64,000 bases of DNA from Utricularia gibba (GCA_002189035.1 NEEC01000004.1:5208001-5272000); one strand, 5' to 3'; shown: positions 35,801 through 49,500, counted from the stretch's first letter. Notes: generated by a model not told the origin, from the sequence alone. Made by a program: numbers and translations.

Positions 35801-38800
35801 CGCGCATAATAATCTTTAAAATAATGCAGCCTTACCTTTTCACCAGCAGATATGCTGCTCTTAGCTTCTGCTTCTCTGGAAGAAAATGATCCAACCCCAA
35901 CTGATGCCAAAACTGAACGGTTGGAGATGATTCAGCAGTGAGAGTGCATGACTTTCATTGCAAGAGGGAAATAATAAAACATCCCAAGATACCATAACTA
36001 AGCATTTCGCATATGTTTTGAACATTTTTTATTAAAAGGTGTGTTGGTATGTTGTAATTGATTTTATATCTGGAGGAAATTCCTGGAACTACCTGTTCTG
36101 GGAAACCTGAAATGACCACTTAACAAAATTAAGATTTCGCAGATTACCTGATTGGAAAACAAGAAGCTTGCCTCCAGTTGCTTTCAGTGCCGCAAAAGCA
36201 GCCTTTCAAACGAAAGAATAAGCAAAATATTAAAAATCACAACAACGAATATGAAGCAAACGTGGCGACCCAGGGAAGAACCCAGAAACTACACCTTAAC
36301 TGCTGCACAGAAAGCTGAGTCAGTAATTCTATTGCTCTGAAACATCGTAGGAATACTTTCCAGTAACGTCTCCAACTGCTCTTGACACTGAAGTCCCCAT
36401 AATCATAATCAGTAACTAAAACATCCTAAAAACAGCAGCAATACCATGTACGATTCACTTCCAATAACAAAAGAATCATTTAAGGAGGATCTGAGTATGG
36501 GAGGACAAACATTGAAATGATTATGCAACACAAGCTCCAGGTCACTGATGTAAAGAGAATAAGGACAGACCTCAGAAAGCCGAACTATAATGTCACTTTC
36601 CAAAGGTGTGTAAACTTCTTGCACATCTGGGACTATAAGCATTAAAGGCTGCAGATTGTTGAAAAAGAAATTCATAAACCTTATTGTGAAGACAATTTAA
36701 TATATTCACATGAATGCCAAGAACCTAATTAATTAAAAAAAAACCTGCGATAAATTGCGCCTTAGGTTGTAGAAATGAATTGTTGAGTCAAACGTGGCAA
36801 TGCCCACCATTGTTCTAGGATCCTCCTATAAAGACATTTCAAATGCATCAAGTTCTTTTCTAGAAGCATTTTCGTGTGGATCACAAAATACTGTAGCGCA
36901 GCAAAAATCTTTGCATTTCATGCAAGTGCCCTTTCCAACCTTCAAACATGTCTCATTCCGTGTGTACTATTTTCTCTACCAGTAAAAATAATCACCATTA
37001 TTTTCATGGTTGGTATAGAAAAGGAAGATTCTCATTATCAAAAAGCTCTCAACCAGCTTTCGAACATACACTGATCAATCATTCTGGATAATTGTGGACA
37101 CTAGCATACCACAAACTCTTCACTTCATAAATAAAAAAGGCACGTAATATATCACAGGAATAGAAAGCTTACAGGAAGATCAGAGATAACTTGACTAATT
37201 GCACTGCATGCAGCAGCAGTGGCACCAGTTTGAATGGCATTCATAGATACATCTATAACGAAAAAATATACCGCTGGCATTGGATCTCTCACCTGAGTGT
37301 CACATCCATCATGTAAAGCATGAGAAAAAAAGAACACGTAGATTAAAATATAACATTTTTTTTGTCTGTGCAAATAGAGTGCAATTATTAATGGGCAATA
37401 TCGCATGAGAAAAATACATCAGGCACTATCTGACCCCTGGATAGATAACATGACTTTACCACCAAAGGCAATATTAGATAAATTAAGTAGCAATACATGG
37501 CACTTACCATGTATTCCTTGGTGGCAACAAACTCAACAGTGCCTCGACAAAGCTCAGGCCTCTCATCAGCATCCCTGCGGCGACCATCTGGACCCACGGT
37601 ACAATGATAATCACGTGGAGTTTCATCAGTGAACCCTGAAGAAAGAAACTATAAATCAGACACCTCTTTCATATTACAGTAAATATAAAAATCATTCACA
37701 CATTTTGTGATGCCTCTCTATATGTGATAATGCAACTCCAACAATACACAGTCTCACCGCATAAGTTGCAAATGAAACGTCTTCCTTGATCTATAAATTT
37801 AACAAAAGGATTAATGTAGCCTTTGCAGCGGGAACATCGTACTGGACCATTTTCCCCGAAATCAACAACCTATAAAAAGATAACTATTATTAATAAAAGC
37901 AAACTTGAGGAATAGGAACATCGCCAATCATGCATGATATTAAATGACATGAAACTAGCGTATGGTAAGTCCCGAGTACCCTACTATCTAAGCCACCATG
38001 ACATAGAAAAATAATTCATGTTAAAATTTACCTCGATGGGTTCCTCAGAAGGATGTGGAAGGGCTAACGGCTGGACCAACAAAGCTAATTGCAAGGAGGA
38101 TGTCGATAGCAGGTCAACTGTGCATGGAATCTAGAAAAAAAAAAGTGATGAAACATTATCAGCTTAGTCAAAACTAAACTACAGAGAAGAAAAAGAAGGG
38201 AAGAATGAAAAGTTACTTCGGAACAATGAAATCCAAATACTAAGAAATCTGTAGAAATTTTTATGTGTTTACTACACCTGATTCAAAGTACACCTGATGT
38301 AGCGAGGGCTGCAATTTCCAGTATCTCTTACTACATAATCACTCGTCGTGGGCTTAAGAAATAATAAGAAAGGTAAGAGAAAGTGACCCAATAAAAATGC
38401 TACTAATTTCCTAAGTTGATTTTAACAACAAAAATGTATAAGCAAATTATGATAGCAATACCGGAGGCGGGTTGGCTTGATTCCCCTGACGGGTATCATG
38501 CAAAATTGTCTCAGAACTATAAACAATGTGAGGAATCTGGCTGGGATCAATTCTGGATTGCGGTGCTTGATTCAAAGGCATAGATTGATTGGGATGTTGA
38601 GGTCCACTAGGTGGCATTCCTAATGTCCTTGCCTGCATCACAGGCCCAGGAATCGGAGGAGGTGGAGTAACCTACAAATAATATGTAATAAGCAACGAAA
38701 AGCATAAAAGTAAACAACATTTCCTTAAATGAGGCAAATTCATTCAGGTTCACTACTTTGCGTGTCGGAACTATGATCTGTGCTAAGAAAAAGTACATAT

Positions 38801-39610
38801 TTTAATTACCTGCTGTGTTGGAGGTGTCCGGAACTGCATCTCATACGGTGCACGAGATGCCTGAAAAGTAGTTGGAGGTGCTGCAGCAAATGGAGATGAA
38901 CCGGGAGGTGGAGGGACTGAAAGTGGTGGTGTTGGTTGTCCCATGGCAAAAGGTGCACCAGAAGGTGGACTTCCAAATCTAGGAGGCATTTGTTGTGGCT
39001 GAGAGTATGGCCTAGATGATGGGATATTGGCCATTAGTGGAGGTCCGCTAGAGGGCCTTGGCATGCTATCTGTGGCAGTAGGGAACCCCTGCCCAGCCAG
39101 AGGAACCCCTGGGGCAGAAGGTGTTGGTGCAATAGTAACAGGGACAGGTGGACTCATAGGTGTCTGAAGGGCAGAACCTGCCATCGGATTACCAGATCGA
39201 ATGGCAGAACCTAAAGTTTGCGCAGCAGAGAAGCCACCAAAAGATGATGGCAACGCCCCTGGTGGTGGATGTCTTGACATGAAGGGAGGAGGTTGAGACC
39301 CCTGTGGTGGACCTGCAGGCCTAGAGGAAACCACATTAGGTGGAAGTGCATTCACGGTGGTTGCATAAGGCGGCACAGGAGTCCTCGGATATGCTCCGGG
39401 AGGTGGTTGTCGCGGCTGATTGCCAGCAAAAGGTGGGGGCTGTTGGCCAAAAGGTACAACATTAGAGGGTCTCGCGGGGTTGCCTCCATGATTGCTTGAT
39501 GGTTGCTGATTAGGCTGATTAAATTGAAGATTTTCCATCGCTCCAGCAAGTGCATTTGGATTGTAACTCGGAGGAAAATTCCCCGGCCTCGCCCCTCCTG
39601 GTGTGGCCAT
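32851..39610 (-). CDS. SEC24C: COPII coat protein Sec24, CEF/Sec24C type, with one frame break
   Basis: Cargo-binding inner coat subunit that buds vesicles from the ER with Sec23 and Sar1. I followed about 20 exons from [17 protein letters not shown] (39610) to a C-terminus [11 protein letters not shown] (32851). Exon 1 (38810-39610) is a Pro/Gly/Gln-rich disordered head with [17 protein letters not shown]. Then come [13 protein letters not shown], the zinc finger [13 protein letters not shown] ... [24 protein letters not shown], the trunk [28 protein letters not shown], beta-sandwich and helical domains, and a gelsolin-like end [13 protein letters not shown] 35-nt microexon (33039-33073) encodes [11 protein letters not shown]. 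All junctions keep frame except one: in the exon at about 33418-33602, GTTATTCCCCTCC should be ATT CCC CCT CCA, so one C (plus-strand G at 33572-33575) is missing. Closest by recall to Arabidopsis CEF and At4g32640. Confidence 0.92.
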
Positions 39611-40251
39611 ATTTTTCAGCTGATCCGGAACTTTTTCCGATCGATGATGACAAACGCGTTTGATAAAATGCCAGTTCCAACACCTAAAAGCCAAAAGTCA
39701 AATCTAAGTCCATCTGAATCCAATCTACAATCATAGCATATGAATCAAATATCACGCGATTTAGAAGTTTGCTGATGTGAGAAAACCAGAAAAATGGAAT
39801 ATATCAAGAATATGAATTTCCCATTCAAATCCAAAGCAAAAGGTAAACGGACACGGCCGGTGTACCTGCGGAACCAGCGACAACAGATTGTGGAGAAACT
39901 GAAAATGTAGAAATTAACGACAGTGATGAAGAGGAGGATCCTGGTAGCCCAAAACGCCAAATGCACCTTATATTTGGACTTGACTCAACCGACATAAGGC
40001 TTTTTTATTGGGCTTCAGCCCTCTCTTATCACCGTCAGGCTCACTTTTCCATACACCCAGCCCATCCATTCTTTTGACAGTCTCTACAAAGCCTGAGGCC
40101 CAATGACAAGACCCTTTCTGCAAAGCCCTAATCGCTACCTTCGAGATTTTAGGCATCTTCCTTTCATGCTTGAGGTATGGATCGGTGATTTTATCAGGGT
40201 ATATTCAGTCAGAAGCCCTAGCTCCCGAAAATCAGCTGTCTGAGCAACGAG
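39611..40251. promoter_or_regulatory. Shared head-to-head promoter of SEC24 and bL36m
   Basis: SEC24 is read leftwards from 39610 and bL36m rightwards from a 5'UTR exon that ends at about 40251 (gag/gtaagaaag). The interval holds several TGGGCT/GGCCCA elements (for example GGCCCA at 40097-40102, TTGGGCTTC at about 40009, CAGCCCATCC) and AGCCCTAAT. No coding sequence seen. An intron within the SEC24 5'UTR is possible. Confidence 0.55.
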
Positions 40252-40753
40252 GTAAGAAAGAACTACGCTTTCGATCTCATGTCCTAAGCTTCACCAAACC
40301 ACCGGTATCGAATGGTCCGAGTATTTTGTGGATATGCAATTTTAGTTTAAGGGGTCTAGGAAATGTGAATGGATAATGACTAGCTTACTCCATGACTGAG
40401 TTATTGCGTAGATTGTCGGGATTCTGGCACGACAGTTGTTGTGGTATGGGTATACGCATGGGCAATGATTCATTGTTTAGTACAGTTTAAGTACTCTGTG
40501 AATGATTGTCCGAGGAAGTTGTGAATGATACACTGTTCCTGTAGTAATGATGAAGGGATACCCTGGTTTCTTTATGGCTAATCACGTAATGTATTTCATG
40601 TGCAGTGGTGAATATCTTCAACATTGTCTTGGTGTCGCTTGTGCTTGTTATCAATTAAGTACTTCCTCTCATTGTCTTGAGTGCTCATAATTACTTAACC
40701 ATTTGTTGTTGGCTTTTCTTCCATGGTAAACTTATCTCATGCTTATTTCTAGA
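40252..40753 (+). other. 5'UTR intron of bL36m
   Basis: The donor gag/gtaagaaag at about 40251 and the acceptor cttatttctag at about 40752 place the ATG at the very start of the second exon. I see no other gene in this stretch. Confidence 0.5.
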
Positions 40754-41185
40754 ATGAAGGTTCGAGCATCAGTCAAAAAACTTTGTGAGTATTGCCGCAC
40801 AGTGAAGCGACGGGGGCGTGTGTATGTCTTGTGCTCAGCTAATCCCAAGCACAAGCAACGACAAGGAGTTTCAACAATTGCTTATGAGGCTCCAGTTGCT
40901 CCAGCGTACGTACCCTCAACTCTTGGCATGATATTCCCCTTGTTGCCTTCTTCATATTTTGTTTGAAATAGCAATTTCCAGTTGCTAGTATGTGCATTAG
41001 TTCGGCTTCATCCATCATCGTCTGCTCTTGATGCCAACTGCAGGTGCTCCGAGCAAACCTGTAAGCAGCTCCCTACACCTGTTGATAGCAGTAATTCATC
41101 TGCTCTTACATTCCACAAGAATGCACCCTTCCAAATGACACCATGGTGGAAGTCTGATCTTTTCTCTCGTCTGTTCAATAAATAA
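40754..41185 (+). CDS. Ribosomal protein bL36, nuclear-encoded mitochondrial type
   Basis: Small zinc-binding large-subunit protein. Exons 40754-40905 and 41044-41185 join to 97 residues. The conserved core is at the very N-terminus: [20 protein letters not shown], then [18 protein letters not shown], with the four zinc ligands Cys-11, Cys-14, Cys-27 and His-33 (the KHK). A plant-specific C-terminal extension follows, ending [13 protein letters not shown], like the Arabidopsis protein At5g20180. Two separate facts argue for the mitochondrion: the extension, and a nuclear location, since plastid bL36 is usually encoded in the plastid. There is no N-terminal presequence, so import would use internal information (inference). 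Splicing at CCAGC/gtacg is the only choice that keeps frame into CSEQTCKQ. Confidence 0.9.
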
Positions 41186-41536
41186 AGCTTGCAAACGCAG
41201 GCTCCTCTGATCAAGGTTTTGGACGGAGGGCTTGAACTATTTCATGTTATCTTGTTGAGACAGAAAATGGTAGCATGAATTGGGATTTCCAGATAAAGGT
41301 GTAGGAGAAAATTCAGAGAACCTTCATTTACAAGATACAACGTGCTGTTTTTTTTGGTGGCATATTTTAGGCATTGGTTCCTAAGATGCAGCAGGTGGTA
41401 TTCCACATCCGCTTTAAAATAAGAAACTAAGAAACTACGACCCTATTTTGGAAATGGGAGATGGGCCTATTCAGCTTTCTATGCTAATTGGGCTTCTGAT
41501 GTTCAGATGGGCTTTTCTGTAGGAAAACAAAAATAC

Positions 41537-41610
41537 TGGCCCATGCAGGTCTCGAACCTGCGACCTTCGCGTTATTAGCACGACGCTCTAACCAACTGAG
41601 CTAATAGGCC
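41537..41610 (-). tRNA. trnI-AAU: tRNA-Ile (anticodon AAU)
   Basis: A 74-nt cloverleaf on the minus strand. Acceptor stem GGCCTAT pairs with ATGGGCC (one G-U), with discriminator A. The D-arm contains GCTCAGTTGGTTAGAGC, the anticodon arm TCGTG CTAATAA CGCGA gives loop CTAATAA and anticodon AAT, and the T-arm is GCAGG TTCGAGA CCTGC. Internal A-box and B-box promoters (GGTTCGAGACC) are canonical. CCA is not encoded, as expected for a nuclear gene. No intron. Confidence 0.97.
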
Positions 41611-41982
41611 AATTCGCTAAACCGCACAGCAATTAACTTTTTAACTTGATAACTATCACCACAACAGGATTTTAAGAGGGTTTAACTTGAGCCGGCCAAC
41701 TGAACAGCAAAACTGAGAGATGGAGTTCTTCAATTTTCATTCTTGCGTATGTGTTTCTAAAGAATGAAAACAAATTACTTATTATTTCTGCTGTGTTTCC
41801 TCGAGCAACCGGCATGGGGATTTTTTTTCTGTTGAATTGAAGGTGTTTTGTGCGCCGTTCCCGCTTGTAGTTTTGCTTGCATTTGATGCACTGTTGGACA
41901 AGCTTGAGTAGTTTGAGCTTCGAAACTGGTGCTTCAGTTAGAGCATTGGGAGGTTCCTTACCCGCGGAAGAGTTCCACAGCT

Positions 41983-44900
41983 ATGTGGAGAGACATCGCG
42001 AATAATTGTTCAAGAAGCGCATCGAATTTATTTTTTGGCCCTTTGTTGCTCAATCGCGCTCACTCCCCGGGTCGATTAGTGAAAGGCACTTTTTTTCCTG
42101 ATATTGACAAGTCTATCGCCCTGTCCAAGATTACGTTTCTCTCCCAGTTAGGTGCTCCTCAGCTGGGTTTCCAGAGAAACGGAAATTTTTGTTGCCGGGA
42201 AGAATTTTTACTCCTGAAGAGGAGCAGTCCAGTGATTGTAAATGGCTTGTCTTGTAAGGGTTATGCTAGCACAGCAGAAGCTGTAGAAGTATCACACACG
42301 GATATGGAGGAGGATAGTGTTTCAGTTGATGCTGAATTTCAAGAGCTTATGAAAGAAGTCAGAAAAGAGGAGAAAAGACAGTACAGCATGTGGTATCGAA
42401 AACAGAAGAATCAAGGGGGGGTGAGAATTGAGATGTTCGAAGCACTTAAGAGAAGGCAAGTGAAGAATGAGACAGAGGCTTGGGAGCATGCAGTAAAAGA
42501 GTATAGAGACCTCTTGAATGAGATGTGTCAACAAAAACTGGCTCCAAATTTGCCTTATATGAAATCCTTATTTTTGGGATGGTTTGAGCCTCTTAGAAAT
42601 AGGATTGCAGAAGAACAAGAGTTGATTAGGAAGGGTAAGAACAAGAGTTCCTATGCTAAGTACTTTGATCAGTTGCCAGCAGAGATGATGGCAGTTATTA
42701 CAATGCATAAACTGATGTCTATGCTGATGACTGGAGGGGAATATGGATATACTAGAGTTGTTCAAGCAGCTTGTGTTGTTGGTGAAGCAATTGAGCAGGA
42801 GGTTTGTTCATTTTGGTGCATTCAAGACATATAATAGTAAAGAGATATACCTGTTTCTTTTCTAAAACTAGCACTTTAGTGTATCTGATGTGTAACTAAT
42901 TTACCTATTCAAAAAGGTGACCATGATGTTCCATTCATCGCAAGGAAGACTCAAGCATAAATAGTTGAAATCATTTTGGTTTCCAACTGCGACAGTGCTT
43001 TATGTTGTTAACTGATTATAATGTATTGTACTAGGTAAGGATACATCACCTTTTGGAGAAAACCAAGAAGAAAAGAGTTGAAAACGGTGCTGTGAAGCAA
43101 CCTGACATATCTGGTGAAGGCACTCTCGAAGAAAAAAAACTCCATAAAAAAATTGAGACTCTGATGAAAAAACAAAAGGTGCGAGAACTGAGGCAGTTAG
43201 TAAATAAAAAAATAGAATATAAGCCCTGGGGTCAAGAAGCTAGAGCAAAGGTATGAGTATATTAATGTTACCTTATGTTGCTATCAGAGATTTAGACTTC
43301 ATTTTTCCAATTCTTAGGTTGGAAGCCGTCTGATTGAATTGATTATTCAAACAGCCTATATACAGCCGCCTGCAAATCAGCTTGCAGATGCTCCTCCAGA
43401 TATTCGGCCTGCATTTATACACACTAGTAAAATTGTGCCAAAAGAAATCAAGTGAGGAAATTCATGGACTTTTATGCAGGTCTTAATGTAATTTTGTCAA
43501 ATAGAGTCAGTTGAAGTTGAAATGCTTCTCATCTTTGGCAGGAGTTGTACCAGAAGATATGGAATTATTCGTTGTGATCCTCTTGTTCATAAGGGTCTTG
43601 AACGTACAGTATGTAAATTATATCTTCAACTTACTTCTTTTCAAACTAACATTATACGGAAAGATTGGTTTATCAACGTGTTTTGTGATGGGTGGTCAAA
43701 ATCATGGCATAGCTTGAACACCCGAAAGTTTTGGTCATTATCCTACTTTCTGAGAGTTCATTTCTCTCTAGGCGAGGCACATGGTTATTCCGTACATGCC
43801 GATGTTAGTGCCTCCAATCAAGTGGTCAGGGTAATCATTCCAGCTATCATCTTCAGTTTCATTTCTGTGTTGTATTGATTGCTTCCATCTGGAGGTGAAT
43901 CTCGCCAGCATTTCAATTCCCCACATTTAGTATATTAATTTACTGACGATTCACACGTATCTTCTTTCAAATCCATTTTCTTTAGGTGTTTTACGCCATA
44001 GATTGAATTTCGTTTTATCATTCCCTGTGATTTTTGTCAGATATGAAAAAGGTGCATACTTTTATCTTCCTTCATATGTCATGCGCACGCATGGAGCAAG
44101 GCAGCAACGTGAAGTGGTTAAAAGAGCCCCTAGAGAACAATTAGAGACAATTTTTGAGGTTTGAATCTGTCAGGATGTATTTATAAACGGACTAAGTGAT
44201 TGCTTTTACAGATTCACTTGTCCTTACAGGCATTAGATACTCTTGGAATGACAAGGTGGAGAGTAAATAAGAGAGTGCTCAGTGTCATTGACAGAATTTG
44301 GGCTAATGGAGGCAGTCTTGGTGACCTGGTTGATCGCAGTGATGTACGTTCATGGAAATCATCGTTTGTCTTCAGTTATATAGCAACCTGCGGATGGATT
44401 TCCCATGGTTGATAACAATGTTCAAGATCCTCCTTTTGTTGATTGCATTATAGATTCCATTGCCAGAGGAACCAGATACTGAAGATGAAGCTTTACTGAG
44501 GGCCTGGAAATGGAGTGTTAAGACTATTAAAAAAAAAAACGCTGAGCGTCATTCTCAGCGCTGTGATACTGAGCTGAAATTGGCTGTAAGGATCGTTTGT
44601 CTTTTGCATGTATGTACGTTGGCAATGTTCATGTTCAGATAATTTTCTCTATGGATATCAGGTTGCCAGAAAATATAGGGATGAAGATGGTTTCTTTTAC
44701 CCACACAACCTTGATTTTCGCGGGCGTGCCTACCCCATGCACCCACACTTGAACCATCTCGGTTCTGATTTTTGTAGGGGAATCCTAGAGTTTTCTGAGG
44801 GACGACCTCTTGGAGAATCAGGCTTGCGCTGGCTTAAAATACATTTGGCAAATCTTTTTGCCAATGGAGTGGACAAATTATCTCATGAAGGTAGACTTGC

Positions 44901-47694
44901 GTTTACTGAGAATCACTTAGATGATATATTTGATTCAGCAGATAGACCACTTGAGGGAACCCGGTGGTGGTTGAATGCGGAAGATCCCTTTCAATGCTTG
45001 GCAGCATGTATTAATCTAACTGAAGCCTTGAGAAGCCCATCACCTGAAAAGTGTGTATCCTATATACCAGTACATCAGGTGAACATGTGTGCAGTTTCAG
45101 TACATTTTGTTTACCAGTATTTTTTTCTCGATGACATGTAATTGCTATAAGTATTGGTTTCTGATATCTGCATGGTTCCTGTGTCAATTATTGAACTCAC
45201 TGTTCGTGGTTGCTTGTAATGTGAATGGTGTCAGCTTGTATTTCATGGGCCGTCTCACCTGCTGATCTGTGTATCCTCTTTCTCTTTAATTTCTGTTCAT
45301 GCCTTAGGATGGTTCTTGCAATGGATTACAGCATTATGCTGCCCTTGGCCGAGATAAGGTGATATTCCATCTTTTTATCTATGAATAGTGCTGGAGGTTG
45401 TTTGATGTTCCATGGACCAAAAAAATGCATTTTCTGTTAGTAGTAATTTCTAGTAACTGAATCATGACATGAATTCTTTTTTTCTCATTACTCAATAGCA
45501 CTCTTGAAGATGAAAAACAGTAGTTTCAAAAGATACCAAAAGCACATTAACAGTCAATGTCTTCTGCCATTTATTATGAAGTTCAATTTATTTTCAATAT
45601 TTTGTATCTGCCATGTTAAAGCATCCTGTTCCTTTTCTCTTAGATTGGAGCAGCTGCTGTGAACTAACAGTCAATGTCTTCTGCCATTTATTATGAAGTT
45701 CAATTTATTTTCAATATTTTGTATCTGCCATGTTAAAGCATCCTGTTCCTTTTCTCTTAGATTGGGGCAGCTGCTGTGAACTTGGTTGTTGATGAAAAGC
45801 CTGCCGATGTTTACTCAGGAATAGCTTCCAGGTAGCTTTCGCTTCTTCTGAACTTGGTTTTCCACTTCATCCAGAGCTAAGTATAGAAGATAATAATTAT
45901 TTGTATTGTTTAGGGTTCTTGCCATCATGAAAGAAGATGCTCAAAAGGATCCTAATCTATTTCCTGATGCCTTGCGTGCTAGAATATTGATAGACCAGGT
46001 ATTTCTCCATTTCATGTTGCCATTTGGGTGTTTTATGTTCGTGATTCTAGCTCTTGATCTTTTTGTATCATGGTAAATTGTTATGTGGCCACATCTTTTT
46101 CATTTTGAATTATTCTCAAGTAATGTTTTGTTATTGTTAGTTTATTCTTTAACACTTGGCACCTTATTTTAAAGGTTGACCGGAAGCTTGTTAAGCAAAC
46201 TGTGATGACTTCAGTATATGGTGTAACGTACGTTGGTGCACGGGACCAGATTAAAAAAAGATTAAGAGAACGCAATGTCATTCCTGATAATGCTGAGCTA
46301 TTTGGGGCAGCATGCTATGCAGCCAAGGTACTGAAAACCTAGAGTTAATAGTGATTAGATATCATTCTTATCAGATAGTTCTCATTGTGACATCTCGTGT
46401 ATCTCTGGCAGGTTACTATGACAGCCCTAGGGCAGATGTTTGAAGCTGCTCGTAGCATCATGAACTGGCTAGGGGAATGTGCAAAGGTTGCAAAAGTTAC
46501 AGCTTCACTGTGTGTTGAATATGCAGGCTTTATTTAACAAATAGGCTAGTTTTATTGTCACTTCGCTTCACTTGATATGTGCTTCAAGAATTGAGAAGTC
46601 CGTAGGAGTGCTCTGAAATTTTTCCATCATCTCAAACGAATTTTGAATGATTCTTCCTCGTTATAACAACAATCTTTAGCAGATAATTTCAATGGAGAAT
46701 GAAGCAGTTCAGTGGACGACTCCTCTTGGGCTTCCTGTAGTTCAGCCTTATCGCCAATCAAGAAGGCAACTTGTGAGTTCCAGGAGTACAGAAAATGTGG
46801 ATAATGTGAAGCATTGAGGTAGTGTTTGATTGGATGTTATTATATCTAACGTCCTCTGTGGCAGATCAGAACATCTCTCCAGATCTTAACTTTACATCAT
46901 GAGTCTAACAAGGTAACTCTACTTCTCCGTGGCCTGGCTCTGGTATGTTATTTAATGAAATTGTCCTTAGTTTCTTTTTCAGTCCACACCAGTTAGTAAA
47001 ATCACATGTGTTTACCACCATTTTGTTCTTCAAAAACAGTTTCTTATCATCTTCCAGGTGATGGCCAAGAGGCAGAGAACAGCTTTTCCACCTAATTTTG
47101 TTCATTCTCTTGATGGTTCACACATGATGATGACTGCTATTGCGTGCAAGAAAGAAGGATTGAATTTTGCAGGTTTTAGAAATGTTTTAAATGACCTCCA
47201 ACATAAATTATCAGTTTCCTTGCCTCACCTTTGTCTAATTTCAGGCGTCCATGATTCATATTGGACTCATGCATGTGATGTTGATAAAATGAACAGAATA
47301 CTGAGGGAGAAATTTGTTGAACTATACGAAGCACCTATTCTAGAAAATGTAAAGCACTTGCAAACTCAGCTTTTATTTTTCAAAACTTCTTTCCATACCC
47401 ATCCTACTTGATACTCTTGGACATCTGATTCTGATTTTCATGGTATTTCTGCTTCTCTTGCGACGTTTCTCTTTTCTGTTTCTGTTTCATCTAAAGATCC
47501 AAAGATATATCCACATGTAGCTTAAGTAAAGATTGTGGTTTCTATTGCCATGTTGAAAGGCTGATGACTCTCTCTTTGAACAGTTGCTGGAGAGCTTCGA
47601 AAAGTCCTTCCCTTCCTTGAATTTTCCTCCACTTCCAGCTCGGGGAGATTTTGATCTTCATGAGGTTTTGCGGTCACCATACTTCTTTAACTGA
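41983..47694 (+). CDS. RPOTm: Phage-type mitochondrial RNA polymerase, RPOTm-like
   Basis: Single-subunit T7-like polymerase that transcribes the mitochondrial genome. About 19 exons (first 41983-42801, last about 47582-47694) join in frame throughout, to roughly 1,000 residues. The Met at 41983 opens MWRDIANN, the usual RPOTm start, with an arginine/serine-rich presequence. The N-terminal domain has [20 protein letters not shown]. The catalytic residues by T7 analogy are all visible: Asp in [16 protein letters not shown], Lys and Tyr in [20 protein letters not shown], and Asp in [10 protein letters not shown]. The end is RSPYFFN with the terminal Phe-Asn typical of the family. Exon 11 is preceded by a 117-bp tandem duplication that copies its acceptor and first 22 bases. 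Most like Arabidopsis RPOTm, less like the plastid RPOTp; the dual-targeted RPOTmp cannot be excluded. Confidence 0.95.
45548..45781 (+). repeat. 117-bp tandem duplication across an intron-exon border in RPOTm
   Basis: Units 45548-45664 and 45665-45781 are identical but for one A/G difference (ATTGGAGCAG versus ATTGGGGCAG). Each unit contains intron 3' end, polypyrimidine tract, acceptor ttttctcttag and the first bases of exon 11. Only use of the second acceptor (exon at 45761) gives the full [13 protein letters not shown] frame; the first would read into stops within VN-stop. Confidence 0.95.
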
Positions 47695-48169
47695 TTATGC
47701 CAAAGACATCAGCTGCTGGTTCATCCATCTGCAAGAGACAGTGGATGGCTTCACCTGGACAACAGGCCGATGGCAGATATTTCATGCCCTGTGCAACAAA
47801 GGGTCCTCTTGATACACTCTGTTGTGTGCTTTTCGGCTTGTGGAGTTGGCAGAAAGGATTCAGATTCAGACCCACAGGCTGGACCGAAGCCGGGGTGAAA
47901 ATCCAAGAAGCATAAGATAGATGGCAGGCAGGCAGGCAGATCTTTGAGCAAAGGGAGTGCCTGAAGCTGCACCTCTCTTTATGTTGTATAGTGTCGTCTG
48001 GATGCATCAGACGTTTTCCCAGTAAATGCGTTTAACTAACAAATTGATGAAGCCCTCTGTATACTGATGAGTTGGTTCTGTATACTGAGTGGGATTATAT
48101 CGTGTGAACGGGCTGCTCCATTGTGTAAATTGTCTATTGTTTACGAGATTAAGATAAAAAAAATTAAGT
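47695..48169. other. RPOTm 3' region
   Basis: Likely 3'UTR and spacer. The antisense frames at 47687-48007 are shadows without homology. Confidence 0.5.
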
Positions 48170-48400
48170 AATGTTTTGGAAGATTTTTAAAATTTGTTTT
48201 TATTTTTTAAAATTATTTTTGAAAAATATAAATAAAAAGTAAAAATAATCAATTTCTTATTTTACTAAAAATAATTATTATAGTTATAATTTTAAAAGTA
48301 TTTTTTGATAGAATTATTTTTATAATTAAAAATATTTTAAAATAAAAACTATTTTTAGTTCTGAAAATAAAAATAATTTTTAAAAAATTTTCAAAACATT
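48170..48400. mobile_element. AT-rich foldback (MITE-like) element
   Basis: The left end AATGTTTTGGAAGATTTTT and the right end AAAAAATTTTCAAAACATT are imperfect inverted repeats (about two mismatches over 20 bases). The interior is almost pure A/T and itself partly self-complementary. About 230 bp, non-coding. No certain target-site duplication. Confidence 0.5.
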
Positions 48401-48536
48401 TTTTTAATTTATTTGAATTTATATGATGCTTATTTGGGCCGATACGGCCGAATTACTAAAGCCCAGTGGAGAACACGGCCTGTTTTGTTAAGGTTCAAAA
48501 TTTCTTAATGGGCGTAAGCTCAATATGAATATAAGT

Positions 48537-48597
48537 TGGGCCAAATCGGTCCAGGTCGGCCGTATAATAGGCAGTTACGCAGTAGTGAAAACCCTAA
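48537..48597 (+). promoter_or_regulatory. Site II and telo-box elements of the eS19 promoter
   Basis: TGGGCC at 48537-48542 and a telo-box AAACCCTAA at 48589-48597 precede the eS19 ATG; another TTGGGCC lies near 48435 and GCCCA near 48461. This pairing of TGGGCY and telo-box is the usual signature of plant ribosomal protein promoters active in dividing cells. Confidence 0.75.
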
Positions 48598-48655
48598 GCG
48601 AATCGAGGATCGTTCCACATCCCACCGGAGGGCGGCCGTTGGAAGTGCGATATCG

Positions 48656-49500
<845 letters not shown>

